A DNA stretch of 64,000 nucleotides, from positions 22,774-86,773 of the IMG/VR virus record IMGVR_UViG_3300032053_004772. One strand, given 5' to 3'. Shown here in pieces: positions 48,759-57,362 of the stretch. This DNA is from a virus. The translations under genes were made by a program, and so were the position numbers. The notes under the pieces are model-generated. The model saw only the letters and a list, made by a program, of their open reading frames with translations. It did no database searches and had not been told where the DNA came from. The first letter of the stretch is position 1. Every line of letters starts with the position of its first letter.

Positions 48759-49360
48759 AATGGTACGTCATAACGTTGCCCTTTCACGACTTCGAGAAGC
48801 GAGTACAGCGAGGTATAGAGAAGGCGTGCTACCGAATTCACCGACACTCTAGGGACGTTGTGTTCTTCTATCCTGTGATTGCTCGCTATGATCGAGGTCA
48901 AGTAATACAGGAGCCGTTGTACGAGGGTTACGCATTCTTGGGGCTTCTGGATGATGTTGATGAGTGGTTCTTCTTTCTAGAGTTCGACGACTTTACCAGT
49001 TCTATGGTGGTATTGCGAGAGATTGTGCGTAGACGACCTAGTCCAGAAGCCGCTCTAGTAGATGTAGCGATACCGGACGCCGTTGTAGAAGAGATTATCG
49101 AGAGTGCGCGCAGACGATGTGCGACGTTGACAATTCAGCGAACAGTCCAAAGGGCTTCGCAGACAATCTTCGAGGGAGACCTCGTACATATTCGGGAGGG
49201 TGTGTTTGAAGGATACACAGGTATTGTGAGGGTTGTAGATCAGGTTAAACGAGAGGTCGCTACGCTGATCTATTTCATGGGAACCGATGTCGTGATCTAT
49301 GAGAAGATAGATCACGTTGAACGTGTACCACTGCAAAGCAGTCGGAGGATTCATGAGTAA
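48755..49360 (+). CDS. nusG: NusG-like transcription elongation/antitermination factor
   Basis: A 201-residue protein beginning MKWYVITL, followed by an NGN-like domain with VVFFYPVI and GYAFLGLLDD. A C-terminal KOW domain (about 140-195) contains FEGDLVHIREGVFEGYTGIV. NusG proteins bind RNA polymerase and promote elongation or antitermination. A phage copy could act as a specific antiterminator for phage operons. Overlaps the RNR gene. Confidence 0.78.
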   Translation: MKWYVITLPFHDFEKRVQRGIEKACYRIHRHSRDVVFFYPVIARYDRGQVIQEPLYEGYAFLGLLDDVDEWFFFLEFDDFTSSMVVLREIVRRRPSPEAALVDVAIPDAVVEEIIESARRRCATLTIQRTVQRASQTIFEGDLVHIREGVFEGYTGIVRVVDQVKREVATLIYFMGTDVVIYEKIDHVERVPLQSSRRIHE

Positions 49361-51296
49361 GCGATTAAGTGAGAATGCAGAGATAGTGCTTGCTGAACGG
49401 TATTATCAACCTGGTGAAGACTGGACGACACTGACCGAGCGAGTCGCGCGTTTTCTTGATATCGATGGTAAGTACTCTCGAGAGTTCACAGAGATGATGA
49501 GGGAGTTGTGGTTTCTTCCGAACTCTCCGACTCTAATGAATGCGGGTACGAAGTTGAAGAACCTGAGCGCCTGTTTTGTACTCCCAATTCCAGACCACAT
49601 GGATGGAATCTTTAGCATCCTGAAGACTGCTGCGCTAATTCAGGCTGGCGGAGGCGGAACAGGTTTCGATCTTTCTGAGTTGCGACCTATCGGTTCTGTT
49701 GTAAGTAGTACGAATGGTACGACGTCCGGACCGATCAGTTTTCTGCATGTCTATGATGCAGCTTCCGAGGTGATTAAGCAAGGAGGGAAGCGTCGTGCAG
49801 CAAATATGGCTATAATGCGCGCTGACTGTCGAGACGTGCGTCAATTTATTCGTTGTAAGAGTGTTGAAGGAGAGATCACGAACTTTAACATCTCCATAGC
49901 CGCGTTAGATAAGTTTATGCGAGCTGTGGAGCTTGATGACGAGTGGGTCTTAGACTACAATCTTCACGGTTTGGAACCCGTGAGTCTTCGAGCAAGAGAA
50001 CTGATGAACTTGATTGTGGAAGGTGCGTGGAGAAACGGAGAACCCGGGTTGTTCTTTATCGACATCGTCAATCGTCTGTCGACTATAGACGAGTGGATCG
50101 CAGCATGCAACCCATGCGCGGAAATTGGTTTACCTCCCTATGGTAGTTGCAATTTGGGATCGATCAATCTGTCGAAGTTTGTTGCAGATGGTAAGATCGA
50201 CCGATCGGCAATAGTGCAGGTTGCCTCTCTTGCAACGAGACTACTGGATAACGTAGTCGAGCGAAATGAGTACGTTCTTTCAGAGATCGAGGTCTCTGCG
50301 AAGAAGTATCGTCCGTTGGGGTTGGGTGTTATGGGTTGGGCTGATATGCTGCTGCAACTTAAAGTTCGCTATGGATCTCAAGAGAGTTTTGAGATAGCGG
50401 AGGATGTAGCAACGATGATTCTCAACGAGGCGCATGCTGAAAGCGCTCGGTTGTGCGTTGAAAGAGGTCCGAACGGAGAGGGGAAGAATCGTCGAAATGC
50501 GATGCTAACTTCGGTTGCTCCTACTGGAACACTATCGCTGCTTGCAGGCTGCAGTTCCGGGATAGAGCCGAACTTTGAGTGGGAGTATGAGTCGCATCGA
50601 GTTGGTAGAGTTCTAAAGCACGTACATCCTTTGATAGCTTCGTACGTTGTTGCCGGAGAGGAGCTTCCTGCGTACTTCGTCACAACGTTTGATGTTACAC
50701 CAGAAGAGCATGTCTTGATGCAAGCGGCTTGGCAGCGACATGTCGATCACTCGATCTCGAAGACAATCAACCTTCCTCACTCTGCTACGCGAAAAGACAT
50801 CTATGACGCGTTTATGCTTGCGTGGAAGAGCGGTTGCAAGGGCATCACTGTGTATCGCGATGGATCAAGGCAAGAGCAAGTGCTGGTTTCGAAGACTCGT
50901 CAGGATATCGCAGGAACACAAAAGATCGCTCCAATAACTCGACCTGGTGTACTATTCGGTAAGACCTACCAGATGACGGTCTCTGAAAAACGTGCGTACA
51001 TCACAGTGAACAATATCAACGGTACGCCTATTGAGGTGTTTCTTCAACCTGACGTCGGTGGATTAGGAAGACTCGTTTCACTCGCGCTAAGAAGTAACAT
51101 CTCTGTGGACGAGGTTATCGAGCAGTTGCGAAAAAGTCAGGGTTCCGTTGAACTCGCGATTGCTTCCGCGTTAGAGTTGTCGTGCAAGCATACCGAGACC
51201 GCGGAACTGTGTCCAATGTGCCGTAATGAAATTCACAACAGTGGAGGTTGTAAGGAGTGTCCGTCGTGTGGATGGATGGCGTGCTCGGCGACATGA
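49353..51296 (+). CDS. nrdJ: Class II (B12-dependent) ribonucleoside reductase
   Basis: A 647-residue protein with SPTLMNAGT near 50, GTGFDLSELRP near 99, the CNPCAEIGLP core near 251-260, SCNLGSINL near 265, VAPTGTLSLLAG near 388 and a CPMC...CPSC C-terminal redox pair. It makes deoxynucleotides using adenosylcobalamin and needs no separate small subunit. None is encoded nearby. ATG 49353 follows GGAGGA. Somewhat shorter than bacterial forms. Confidence 0.9.
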   Translation: MSKRLSENAEIVLAERYYQPGEDWTTLTERVARFLDIDGKYSREFTEMMRELWFLPNSPTLMNAGTKLKNLSACFVLPIPDHMDGIFSILKTAALIQAGGGGTGFDLSELRPIGSVVSSTNGTTSGPISFLHVYDAASEVIKQGGKRRAANMAIMRADCRDVRQFIRCKSVEGEITNFNISIAALDKFMRAVELDDEWVLDYNLHGLEPVSLRARELMNLIVEGAWRNGEPGLFFIDIVNRLSTIDEWIAACNPCAEIGLPPYGSCNLGSINLSKFVADGKIDRSAIVQVASLATRLLDNVVERNEYVLSEIEVSAKKYRPLGLGVMGWADMLLQLKVRYGSQESFEIAEDVATMILNEAHAESARLCVERGPNGEGKNRRNAMLTSVAPTGTLSLLAGCSSGIEPNFEWEYESHRVGRVLKHVHPLIASYVVAGEELPAYFVTTFDVTPEEHVLMQAAWQRHVDHSISKTINLPHSATRKDIYDAFMLAWKSGCKGITVYRDGSRQEQVLVSKTRQDIAGTQKIAPITRPGVLFGKTYQMTVSEKRAYITVNNINGTPIEVFLQPDVGGLGRLVSLALRSNISVDEVIEQLRKSQGSVELAIASALELSCKHTETAELCPMCRNEIHNSGGCKECPSCGWMACSAT

Positions 51297-51871
51297 GTCG
51301 AGTAGTGGTAGGTCTGGATCTTTCTCTTACACATACCGGTGTAGGAGTTGTCTCGGAGTCTGGTCAGAAGATATGCTTTGAGATCGTTCCCAAACGAACG
51401 GGGTTTGGTCGGACGATATGGATTCGCGATACTATCACTGATCGTCTTCAGGAGTTTGAGAGAGTAACCGCGTTTGCTATCGAGGGTTACAGTTTCGGTA
51501 GCGTTGGACGCAGCATCTACGATATCGGAGAGCTCGGCGGTCTCGTGAAGGCGAAGTTTTATGAAGAGGGTAGTGCCGTGTGGCTCGTGTCACCCTCTGT
51601 TGTTAAAAAGTTTGCTACCGGTAAAGGAAACGCTACGAAAGAGATGGTTGTTGACGCACTGAACGCGATGAGAGGTTGGTGTGAGTGGTCCGAGTTTGGT
51701 GCACCATTCGAGTATAAGAGGAACAACGAGGTTGATGCTCTGTTTCTTGCGCTTATCCTGAGTTACAAGACGTTTAAGTCGTCGCGTCCGATATCTCTCT
51801 CTCAACTGTCGAGAGAGCGGCAAGATATGATAGCGGAGCTGGAGAGTAAGTGTTCAATCCTGACGATGTAG
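51293..51871 (+). CDS. RuvC-like Holliday junction resolvase
   Basis: A 192-residue RNase H-fold protein. The N-terminal GLDLSLTHTGVG (about 7-18) carries the first Asp, AIEGYSFG near 66 the Glu, and NEVDALFLA near 146 the C-terminal Asp. Start ATG 51293 overlaps the RNR stop. A second resolvase type beside the PD-(D/E)XK one is notable. Confidence 0.75.
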   Translation: MSRVVVGLDLSLTHTGVGVVSESGQKICFEIVPKRTGFGRTIWIRDTITDRLQEFERVTAFAIEGYSFGSVGRSIYDIGELGGLVKAKFYEEGSAVWLVSPSVVKKFATGKGNATKEMVVDALNAMRGWCEWSEFGAPFEYKRNNEVDALFLALILSYKTFKSSRPISLSQLSRERQDMIAELESKCSILTM

Positions 51872-52419
51872 AACTGCTTGCTTATCAAGAACCGATTGGC
51901 GTAGATCAGCGAATATCTCGCGATCGATATAAGCGTATGCAATTGAAGAAGTTATGCGTGATTGCTGATACGTTTCTTCGCCTTCCTGAACGCGCTGTAC
52001 TTGACGCGTATTTACATTACGGTGATGCGACTCAAGTTCTTGCTCCACTTGTACGATCGGGACAAAAGTATCTTGTTCGTCATAAGATTAAGATGGTTCT
52101 ACGTTTGGTACGTCGTTATATTGACTTCTTTTTGCGACAAGATTATAAGACTATTGATCGGATTTGTCGATCGAGACTGAAACCTGCCCAATACGAGCTG
52201 TTACGTCTGTATCTTAAACTTCGTTCTTACGGAGCGTGCGGAACAGTTTATGGCGTAACTTGGATGTGTATTAAGTATCGTCTGCAACGAATTGAAGAGC
52301 TTCTTATACTCGACGATCGCGTGAAACCTCTTCTAGATCTTCTTGCCTTTTTACGTAAGATTGCTGGTACACACCGGAGTGGATACTACTACAAGCCGGT
52401 TAAGAATGATCCGATCTAG
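51850..52419 (+). CDS. Hypothetical helical, Arg/Leu-rich protein
   Basis: A 189-residue basic helical protein from GTG 51850, overlapping the RuvC gene by 22 bases. Many Arg-Leu-Tyr helices and a GVTWMCIKYRLQR helix-turn-helix-like segment near 135 suggest DNA binding, perhaps a divergent sigma/antirepressor-type factor. No family recognised. Confidence 0.5.
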   Translation: MFNPDDVELLAYQEPIGVDQRISRDRYKRMQLKKLCVIADTFLRLPERAVLDAYLHYGDATQVLAPLVRSGQKYLVRHKIKMVLRLVRRYIDFFLRQDYKTIDRICRSRLKPAQYELLRLYLKLRSYGACGTVYGVTWMCIKYRLQRIEELLILDDRVKPLLDLLAFLRKIAGTHRSGYYYKPVKNDPI

Positions 52420-52434
52420 CCGGTAATTCTTCTG

Positions 52435-52923
52435 ATGAAAGTAGTCTTTGAGTGGCGCGTATTATTTACAGGTAGTGATAAGCGTACACGTTACGGACAA
52501 CCGCGAAGAGGAGTGAGACGTTTTTTATTGTGGCTGGCAGCGAAGCAGTGGAGCGTGCTAGTACTCATTCCTAAGGATCTAAGTCGCATATCGAGACGAT
52601 CTCTTCTGCGACACTTTCGGTTGCATAGACTTCCACTTCCTCAATTAATCAGCTCGTCTTTCGAAGTACGAGTTATTGCGTGGTTCGTTGCTACTCACTG
52701 GTTTGCTCGCTATCAGGACTTAAAAGTCTCTCGACTATTTCGTCTCGCTCGTAAGGTTACTGCACGAGTAAGGGAGAAAAAGAGATGGTCACCTTTCTCT
52801 GGGATACGCAGCATCATCACGTGGTTCAAGAGAATACCGCTCGAGAGCTTGAACGATGGAGAAGCAGTCGAGGAAACTTCTACTGGAAGAACGATGAGTT
52901 CTCGATCATCACGAGAATCGTAA
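52435..52923 (+). CDS. Hypothetical basic protein
   Basis: A 162-residue Arg-rich protein with hydrophobic segments near 20-45 and 75-95. Its last 139 bases overlap the next frame, which has a better ribosome site. The Ser/Arg-rich tail could be an out-of-frame artefact. Unrecognised. Confidence 0.4.
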   Translation: MKVVFEWRVLFTGSDKRTRYGQPRRGVRRFLLWLAAKQWSVLVLIPKDLSRISRRSLLRHFRLHRLPLPQLISSSFEVRVIAWFVATHWFARYQDLKVSRLFRLARKVTARVREKKRWSPFSGIRSIITWFKRIPLESLNDGEAVEETSTGRTMSSRSSRES

Positions 52924-53216
52924 CAATACAAGGAAAGGTAAAACTCTCCGTGAAGATCGTGCACAAGGACTTTCAGGAATGTGATGTTTGGTGTCCTGTG
53001 TGCGGTCATGAGATGGCTCCGGAGACAGATATGTTCGAGAATCGGTATCGCGCTTACATCTGTATGCACGATGGTACACAGTTGTACGTTGTAGTGTACA
53101 GGAGGAAACCAAGTGCCAAAGGTTGGATTGGTGGGTCTGGGGAACATGGGAAAGGTACACTATCGTATCTTGCAGCAGCAACAGCGGGTGTGGAATCTCG
53201 AGTTACGAGTCTGTGA
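52785..53216 (+). CDS. Small zinc-binding hypothetical protein
   Basis: A 143-residue protein after AGGGAG, with CPVCGHEM near 69 and a later Cys near 89 that may bind zinc. It overlaps the oxidoreductase gene by 104 bases; its Ser/Gly/Thr-rich last 30 residues are doubtful. Unknown role. Confidence 0.45.
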   Translation: MVTFLWDTQHHHVVQENTARELERWRSSRGNFYWKNDEFSIITRIVTIQGKVKLSVKIVHKDFQECDVWCPVCGHEMAPETDMFENRYRAYICMHDGTQLYVVVYRRKPSAKGWIGGSGEHGKGTLSYLAAATAGVESRVTSL

Positions 53217-54039
53217 TCCGTGCGTCTCTGATCCGTTGATCGCGAAGTCAGATTGGATGTCGTACGAAGATCTTCTGAGTTGGGCTGAGGTGATCATCTT
53301 AGCGACTCCGACGGATACTCACGTGCAACTCGCGCAGCAAGCTGTAGATTGCGGACACTCTGTTTTTGTAGAGAAGCCACTAGCGTTCTCTCTTAAAGAG
53401 GCGAAGAAGTTGAAGTTAAAGGATTCTTCTATCGTTGTAGTGGGATATGTGGAGCGGTTCAGCGCGATCGTTCAAGAGCTGCGAAGGTTGTTGAGGCTTA
53501 CCGCTCGTACTAACGATCTTCCGCTCTTCATCACAACTTCCAGAGTCAATAACGTAGCAGTTCATAGAGCAGAGGGATTGTTGATAGATCTCGGTGTTCA
53601 TGATTTCGATCTGATCACTCATCTGTTTGGAGATCCGAGTTGGATCGACCGAGCGTTAGTTCTTACTTCGAATGGTATTGATGTGTTTGCTAGCGTTGAT
53701 CTGCGACTCGATGCGAGTCTGAGCGTGAACACGAGACTGTCGTGGATCGATGTATCGAAAGCGAGACAGATCTGTGTGTACTCGAAGGACTCTGTGATCC
53801 AGACCGATCTGCTGAATTCTGAGATCGTGTGGTTCGATCGACAGAAGCGCTGCGAGCGATATCGGTGGCAAGCTCGAGGTGGAGAACCAGTGTTAGCTGA
53901 GTTGGAGATGTTCTTTCACTTGGTTAATCGCGGTGGAGAGCGTCCACCAGATGATCAGTTAGGTTTGAAGTCTCTCGCGGTTGCAGATGCCGTACGGATA
54001 GCTCGCGACGGATACGCTACGAGGATTCAATATGAATGA
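53113..54039 (+). CDS. Gfo/Idh/MocA oxidoreductase (WbpB-like)
   Basis: A 308-residue NAD(P)-dependent enzyme from GTG 53113, after AGGAGG at 53100. VGLGNMGKVHYRIL (5-18) is the dinucleotide fold, LATPTDTHVQLA near 58, VFVEKPLAFS near 80 has the EKP lysine, and DLGVHDFDL near 158 the substrate site. Followed by a WbpD-type acyltransferase with an eight-base overlap. In the UDP-ManNAc3NAcA route this enzyme type oxidises C3 before amination. Other sugar oxidations are possible. Confidence 0.82.
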   Translation: MPKVGLVGLGNMGKVHYRILQQQQRVWNLELRVCDPCVSDPLIAKSDWMSYEDLLSWAEVIILATPTDTHVQLAQQAVDCGHSVFVEKPLAFSLKEAKKLKLKDSSIVVVGYVERFSAIVQELRRLLRLTARTNDLPLFITTSRVNNVAVHRAEGLLIDLGVHDFDLITHLFGDPSWIDRALVLTSNGIDVFASVDLRLDASLSVNTRLSWIDVSKARQICVYSKDSVIQTDLLNSEIVWFDRQKRCERYRWQARGGEPVLAELEMFFHLVNRGGERPPDDQLGLKSLAVADAVRIARDGYATRIQYE

Positions 54040-54511
54040 GATGGAAGACGTAGGTAACGGACGTCAGATCAGCAAGTTCGCTGTCGTCGAGACTGGTGTA
54101 TTGATTGAGGAGAGCGTGCAGATTTGGCACTGGACTCACATTCGGGAGAGAGCTTCAATCGGTGAGGGAACGAGGATCGGGAAGGGTGTGTACATCGATC
54201 ATGACGTTCATATCGGTCGTCGTTGCAAGATTCAGAATAACGTCTCGATCTATTTCGGAGTGAAGATCGAGGATGAGGTGTTCGTAGGTCCTCACGTTTG
54301 TTTCACAAACGATCGCAATCCTCGAGCGGTTGGAGAGTGGTCTATCGTTCCGACGATCGTTAAGAGAGGTGCGTCTATTGGAGCTAACAGCACGATAGTG
54401 AGCGGTGTGACTATTGGAGAAGGAGCACTAATTGGAGCTGGTTCTGTTGTGACGAAGGACGTACCTCCGAGAGAGGTGTGGGTTGGGAATCCTGCAAGGA
54501 GATTACGATGA
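54032..54511 (+). CDS. Left-handed beta-helix N-acetyltransferase (WbpD/WlbB-like)
   Basis: A 159-residue hexapeptide-repeat protein with IWHWTHIRERASIGEGT, KIQNNVSIYFGVKIED, GPHVCFTNDRNPR and GAGSVVTKDVPP. These blocks closely follow the WbpD/WlbB family, which acetylates the 3-amino group of UDP-GlcNAc(3NH2)A. Its coupling to the Gfo/Idh gene, with a WbpA-like gene 1.6 kb on, strongly suggests one nucleotide-sugar pathway. Confidence 0.83.
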   Translation: MNEMEDVGNGRQISKFAVVETGVLIEESVQIWHWTHIRERASIGEGTRIGKGVYIDHDVHIGRRCKIQNNVSIYFGVKIEDEVFVGPHVCFTNDRNPRAVGEWSIVPTIVKRGASIGANSTIVSGVTIGEGALIGAGSVVTKDVPPREVWVGNPARRLR

Positions 54512-54564
54512 ACGCTGAGAATAAGAAACGGCTGGAGAAGAAGAAAGAGGGAGGCGAGCCGTGA
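54508..54564 (+). CDS. Possible 18-residue leader peptide
   Basis: ATGA overlap with the acyltransferase stop opens an 18-codon Lys/Glu-rich frame that ends by overlapping the next GTG. It would carry translating ribosomes to the following gene. Its AAAGAGGGAGG contains the ribosome site of the next gene. Doubtful as a functional peptide. Confidence 0.3.
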   Translation: MNAENKKRLEKKKEGGEP

Positions 54565-54806
54565 GTAAATGGCAAGGACCTTGGCGATGCGAAAAGTGCG
54601 GGGCTATTACGGGCAAGGACTGGGCGGGTATGGGCGATATGCGAATGCTGGTACAGGAGTTGCGGGACTCACTACAGGGGATGTGCGACGCCGAAGATCT
54701 CAAAGATTATCTTGTATTGGCCGGAGCCCTTGAGTGGGCTCATATCACAATCGCCCGCGCCGATGCGGCCCTCGCCGGGGAGCCGGGGGAAGGCGGGAAG
54801 CTGTGA
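54561..54806 (+). CDS. Small zinc-finger-like protein in GC-rich island
   Basis: An 81-residue protein from GTG 54561 after GGGAGG, with CEKCG near 9 and an Ala-rich helical C-terminus. Codons use G/C at third positions, unlike neighbours. First of four overlapping short genes, likely a moron-type insertion. Confidence 0.5.
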   Translation: MSKWQGPWRCEKCGAITGKDWAGMGDMRMLVQELRDSLQGMCDAEDLKDYLVLAGALEWAHITIARADAALAGEPGEGGKL

Positions 54807-54979
54807 ACGGATTACGACTGACCGTGCAAATAACGAGAACTTCCGACGGGAAGCAAGATTATATCCAGATCATGAGTCAGGACATGGTATCCGTCAACGT
54901 TGTGTTTGTAGCTGATCAAATCAAATTGCGTGATGATCGGGAGCCGCCCCGGGGCCGGAAGGTGGGCCGTGGGGAATAA
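54803..54979 (+). CDS. Small hypothetical protein in GC-rich island
   Basis: A 58-residue protein from GTG 54803, overlapping the previous stop. A beta-rich N-terminus (LRLTVQITRT, VSVNVVFVAD) and an Arg/Gly-rich end. Unrecognised. Confidence 0.42.
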   Translation: MNGLRLTVQITRTSDGKQDYIQIMSQDMVSVNVVFVADQIKLRDDREPPRGRKVGRGE

Positions 54980-55169
54980 CTGCCAATGGTGGGCCGATCT
55001 AACCGCCAGAGCAAAGCAGACGCCCGGGTATTGGCTGCAAGCTATCCTCATCGACCTACAGCTATTGCGCCGGGATGTCTGGATGCTGCTATGCACTACG
55101 CTCCGCAAGCCCCCCGTCACAAGAGCCGGGGAGAAGCCGCAGCAGGGGGAGAAGGAGGAACCGAAATGA
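54969..55169 (+). CDS. Small hypothetical protein in GC-rich island
   Basis: A 66-residue Trp/Leu-rich protein from GTG 54969 with GAAGG upstream. The helix around DLQLLRRDVWMLL could contact a membrane or protein. Overlaps both neighbours. Unrecognised. Confidence 0.4.
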   Translation: MGNNCQWWADLTARAKQTPGYWLQAILIDLQLLRRDVWMLLCTTLRKPPVTRAGEKPQQGEKEEPK

Positions 55170-55342
55170 GCGAGTGGAAATGTAGGGAATGCGGATCAAC
55201 CTTGGAAATAGTGACTGAGGATTATGGTGACTATGCCGGTCCTAACTATCCGTGTTGTGTCGTGATGGTCAAGAAAACGAGATTGAAGCATCCTTGGAAT
55301 AGTTGTCAATTCCAGCATTTTGAGGCAGAGTTGGAGGTGTAG
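55166..55342 (+). CDS. Small zinc-ribbon protein
   Basis: A 58-residue protein after GAAGGAGG with CREC near 6 and further Cys at about 30-31 and 49, a possible zinc site. Acidic overall. Last gene of the GC-rich island. Confidence 0.5.
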   Translation: MSEWKCRECGSTLEIVTEDYGDYAGPNYPCCVVMVKKTRLKHPWNSCQFQHFEAELEV

Positions 55343-55344
55343 GG

Positions 55345-56085
55345 ATGAAGGTATGCTGGGTTGATGTTGAGACAACTGGTACCGATCCAGCGACGCATGG
55401 TATTTGGCAAGTCGCGTTCCTAATCGAGATCGACAAGGTGATCGCGGAGAGAACGCAGTTCACGATGAATCCCGTGGATAGCGAAATTGATCCGGCGCTG
55501 ATTCAGAATCACATGCTTGATGAGAAGCTAGTTCGAGCTTTTAAACTGACAGATCGAGACACGATGCCGATGATCCGAGCGGTGCTGCAAAAGTACGTGG
55601 ATCCTTACGACCGAGCAGATAAGTTTACTCCGGCAGGTTACAACGTCAAGTTCGATCTGGACTTTCTTGAGGCTCTGTGGTTGCGATGTGGAGACAAGTA
55701 CTTCTACTCGTATTTCTCTCACTTTCCGGTAGATGTTTTGTATCTGACGACCGTTGCAGTGTGGATGGGAAAGATTCCGGTACCCGCGAATCGACAACTC
55801 GGTACGATTGTTACGGAGTGTCATATCTCAACAGAGGGTAGTCGATTACACGATGCCATGTCGGATGTGAATCTGACCTACAAACTAGCACAACATCTAA
55901 AGAGAGTGGTATCTCCACCGCGTCGAATGCTTCTTGAAAAGAGGCTCTTCTTTGCACGAGTACGCTGCGATGATCCAGATACACCGGTAGACTATCGGTT
56001 GATGACTCTGGAGGAAGCGTTGGTGGAGAATCAGTCGTTGACCGATCCGGAGGAAGCGTGGGTAGAAATGGAGATCGAACAGTGA
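55345..56085 (+). CDS. DEDDh 3'-5' exonuclease (DnaQ-like)
   Basis: A 246-residue protein with WVDVETTGTDP (5-15, ExoI), GYNVKFDLDFLEALW near 93 (ExoII) and GSRLHDAMSDVNLTYKLA near 171 (ExoIII, His and Asp). This is a proofreading/RNase T-type exonuclease. The polymerase already has an exonuclease, so this may process RNA or DNA ends. Overlaps the dehydrogenase gene. Confidence 0.82.
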   Translation: MKVCWVDVETTGTDPATHGIWQVAFLIEIDKVIAERTQFTMNPVDSEIDPALIQNHMLDEKLVRAFKLTDRDTMPMIRAVLQKYVDPYDRADKFTPAGYNVKFDLDFLEALWLRCGDKYFYSYFSHFPVDVLYLTTVAVWMGKIPVPANRQLGTIVTECHISTEGSRLHDAMSDVNLTYKLAQHLKRVVSPPRRMLLEKRLFFARVRCDDPDTPVDYRLMTLEEALVENQSLTDPEEAWVEMEIEQ

Positions 56086-57362
56086 GCGAGACAACTGTCG
56101 TTATCGGTCTTGGAACGGTTGGATTAGCAGTTGCTGTAGCGTTCGCTCAAGTAGGTCATGCCGTAATAGGAGTAGAACGTGTTGATGATCGTCGAAAACG
56201 CATCTTAGATAGAGATCTTTCTGATGAGCAGGAACCTCAATTAGAGAGTGCTTTGCACGCAGTTTTTCGAGATGAACGTCTTCGTATAGCAGCTACTTTT
56301 GCGCAGATACAGCAAAAAGTCGATAACGTAATTGTGTGTGTCGGAGTGACTTGGGAAGACGGGCAGTTGCAAGATGCAGAGTTTCTGTGTCTTATGAAAC
56401 AGATCGGAGAGTATGTTGATACTGAAGTACTGGTTAGTGTAGAAACGACTCTCCCTCCGGGAACGATGGAGCGAAAAGTAGCTCCCTTCTTCGCTCATAA
56501 AGGTAGACTTGTCTACGCTCCTGAAAGAGTTGCCGCGGGGCGTTTGCTGTCGAGTATTCGCGTGATGCCTCGTATTATTTCTGGGTTCGATGCAGAAAGT
56601 TTGAGGCGAGGCCTGTTGTTGTATAGTCAGGTTTGTGATCGGGTGGTATCTGTGAGTTCTATGACAACTGCGGAGATGATCAAAGTTGCGGAGAACGCGT
56701 ATCGAGACGTCAATATAGCCTTCGCGAACGAAGTGTCGGTGATATGCTACGATTTGGGTGTGGACGTATTAGAGGTACGTCGATGTGTGAACGACCTACC
56801 TTCTATCGAGATACCTGATACAGTTACCCGAATGACGAACCCCGTTCGTAATATGCATATTCCAGGAATTGGAGTAGGCGGTTATTGCATTCCGAAAGAC
56901 TCGAGGTTGCTGTTGCACGGAGGAGAGTATTCTCGTCTTTTCCTTGGGAGTGTGCCGTCTGTGGTTCGGAGTGCTCGAGAGGTTAATGATTGGATGCCGT
57001 CTCACATTACGTATCGAGTTGCTCGTCAAGTAGTGTTGCATGATGTGCAGAGGGCGTTGCGCGGTGTAAAAGGTTTGACCGTACTGATATTAGGCTCTGG
57101 GTTTGCTCCAGGAGTAAAAGATCAAAGGAATTCTCCATCGGTTGCTCTGCGCGATTTACTCCAAGACGCAGAGTATCATGTAGTTGTACATGATCCGTTG
57201 TACGATCCAACGTTGCCGCCTCGCGCGGATGTTGTTGTGTTAGCGACAGCTCACGAGTGGTATAAAGAGAGGTTGAAGGAGGATATATGGCAGGCGTTGA
57301 TCAGAAACCGCGTGTTATGGTGTCAGGACCGGGACCTGTGGAAAGACTTGTCCGGAAAGTAG
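56082..57362 (+). CDS. UDP-sugar 6-dehydrogenase (WbpA/UDP-GlcNAc dehydrogenase-like)
   Basis: A 426-residue enzyme from GTG 56082. VIGLGTVGLAVAVAFA (6-21) is the NAD fold, ETTLPPGT near 123, APERVAAGR near 147 and EMIKVAENAYRD near 203 (helix with Lys and Asn) form the central domain, and GVGGYCIPKDSRLLL near 263 holds the catalytic Cys. It oxidises C6 of a UDP-HexNAc. With WbpB- and WbpD-like genes upstream it suggests a phage-encoded 2,3-diacetamido-uronate route. Other hexoses such as UDP-Glc or GDP-Man are alternatives. Confidence 0.85.
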   Translation: MSETTVVIGLGTVGLAVAVAFAQVGHAVIGVERVDDRRKRILDRDLSDEQEPQLESALHAVFRDERLRIAATFAQIQQKVDNVIVCVGVTWEDGQLQDAEFLCLMKQIGEYVDTEVLVSVETTLPPGTMERKVAPFFAHKGRLVYAPERVAAGRLLSSIRVMPRIISGFDAESLRRGLLLYSQVCDRVVSVSSMTTAEMIKVAENAYRDVNIAFANEVSVICYDLGVDVLEVRRCVNDLPSIEIPDTVTRMTNPVRNMHIPGIGVGGYCIPKDSRLLLHGGEYSRLFLGSVPSVVRSAREVNDWMPSHITYRVARQVVLHDVQRALRGVKGLTVLILGSGFAPGVKDQRNSPSVALRDLLQDAEYHVVVHDPLYDPTLPPRADVVVLATAHEWYKERLKEDIWQALIRNRVLWCQDRDLWKDLSGK

